Source of the DNA: Pseudoxanthomonas koreensis_A
Lineage (GTDB): Bacteria; Pseudomonadota; Gammaproteobacteria; Xanthomonadales; Xanthomonadaceae
Direction of reading: 5' to 3'
Length of the DNA: 64,000 nucleotides
Assembly (NCBI RefSeq): GCF_041890415.1
Contig: NZ_CP169056.1
Span: 1,054,001 to 1,118,000 of the forward strand
The notes below the pieces were generated by a model. The model made no database searches, was not told the DNA's origin, and saw nothing but the letters and a program-made list of their open reading frames with translations. Positions 63,359 through 64,000 of the stretch are shown here, piece by piece. A program made the translations under genes and the position numbers. Every line of letters begins with the position of its first letter. The stretch's first letter is position 1.

Positions 63359-64000
63359 ATGAGCCGTATCGAAAACAAGTTTGCGCAGTTGCGCGCGCAG
63401 GGCCGCAAGGCGCTGATCCCCTTCATCACCTCCGGTGATCCCTCGCTGGAGGCCACCGTGCCGGTGATGCACGCGCTGGTGGAGGCCGGTGCGGACTGCA
63501 TCGAGCTGGGCGTGCCGTTCTCCGACCCGATGGCCGACGGCCCGGTGATCCAGCGCAGCTCCGAGCGCGCGCTGGCCCGCGGTGCCGACAGCGCCTACGT
63601 GCGCGAATGCGTGCGCCGCTTCCGCGAACGCGATGCCCACACCCCGGTGGTGCTGATGGGCTATCTCAACCCGGTGGAGATCCGTGGCGCCGCGGCGTAT
63701 GCCGCCGACGCGGTGGCCGCCGGCATCGACGGCGTGTTGCTGGTGGACCTGCCGCCGGAAGAGGCGGCCGATTTCCTGGAGCCGTTCGGCCGCGCCGGGC
63801 TGGCCCTGGTGATGCTGGCCTCGCCGACCACGCCGCCGGAGCGCGCGGCGATGCTGTGCGCCAGCGCGCAGGGGTACCTGTACTACGTCAGCTATGCCGG
63901 TGTGACCGGCGCCGACCGGCTGGATGCGGGCGAGGCCGGCAAGCACCTGCAGGCGCTGCGCGCGCAGGCCAGGGTGCCGGTGGTGGCCGGGTTCGGGATC
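63359..64000 (+). CDS. trpA: tryptophan synthase alpha subunit (cut off by window end)
   Basis: TrpA cleaves indole-3-glycerol phosphate to indole, channelled to TrpB. The first 214 residues are present, including 'ALIPFITSGDPSLEATVPVM', the catalytic Glu in 'CIELGVPFSDPMADGPVIQ', 'VVLMGYLNPVEI' and catalytic Asp in 'DGVLLVDLPPEEA'. The reading frame is open at 64000. ATG 63359 gives the usual N-terminus. GTG 63329, overlapping the trpB stop, and ATG 63350 are also in frame. Confidence 0.95.
   Translation, partial: MSRIENKFAQLRAQGRKALIPFITSGDPSLEATVPVMHALVEAGADCIELGVPFSDPMADGPVIQRSSERALARGADSAYVRECVRRFRERDAHTPVVLMGYLNPVEIRGAAAYAADAVAAGIDGVLLVDLPPEEAADFLEPFGRAGLALVMLASPTTPPERAAMLCASAQGYLYYVSYAGVTGADRLDAGEAGKHLQALRAQARVPVVAGFGI

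Overview
The window is a piece of a high-G+C gammaproteobacterial chromosome of the Lysobacteraceae (Xanthomonadaceae). The best evidence is the diffusible-signal-factor locus prfB-lysS-rpfG-rpfC-rpfF in its Xanthomonas/Stenotrophomonas order. Supporting signs are the aroC-asd-fimV-truA-trpF-trpBA order, a full-length FimX-like protein, and many intergenic GTAG-headed REP palindromes. The genus cannot be fixed from the sequence. rpfB is not at its usual place beside rpfF.

Layout. 0.1-8.3 kb: LytTR membrane regulator, class I fumarase, two metabolic genes, phospholipase A, cold-shock protein, lipoprotein, cytochrome c, tcdA. 8.3-15.3 kb: alpha-2-macroglobulin lipoprotein overlapping a YfcF-like GST, flanked by two repeat mosaics, then a second cold-shock gene. 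15.4-22.5 kb: purine salvage (methylthioinosine phosphorylase, hypoxanthine phosphoribosyltransferase), nagZ, a CYTH protein, fimX, azoreductase and divergent LysR. 22.5-25.4 kb: an accessory patch at a tRNA-Ser(UGA) gene, with three upstream tandem copies of the 5' half of that tRNA and small phage-like minus-strand genes downstream but no integrase. 25.4-35 kb: crcB, an M28 peptidase, a GacA-like regulator, rne/rluC divergent pair, zupT, phhB, nfuA. 35-46 kb: a proline-rich membrane protein, prfB with its programmed frameshift, lysS, the rpf genes, psd, a SCO protein. 46-53 kb: prmB, aroC, a collapsed 2-hydroxyacid dehydrogenase remnant, asd, fimV, truA, trpF. 61-64 kb: LysR (TrpI-like), trpB, trpA (cut by the window end).

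The most interesting segment is 53.0-61.0 kb, an insertion between trpF and trpI-trpBA. It looks like a ribosomal peptide (RiPP) cluster of the 'grasp-with-spasm' type, related to the omega-ester-linked graspetides. It encodes an XRE regulator, an HlyD-type adaptor, an ABC transporter with an N-terminal C39 (double-glycine) peptidase, a 50-residue Gly-Gly leader peptide, a SPASM-domain maturase without the radical-SAM CxxxCxxC motif, an MvdC/D-like ATP-grasp ligase, a 56-residue basic peptide and a secreted Tiki/EreA-like protein. From the SPASM gene on, the start and stop codons overlap by four bases. Between the precursor and the first maturase lies a strong hairpin whose 3' arm can also pair with the maturase ribosome-binding site. 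The natural model is that the precursor is made in excess, cross-linked between acidic and hydroxyl side chains, cleaved after Gly-Gly and exported.

Start codons in this genome are often GTG or TTG. Several genes have a TAGAAT/TATAGT-like -10 box only 6-8 bases upstream of the start codon, suggesting leaderless transcripts.
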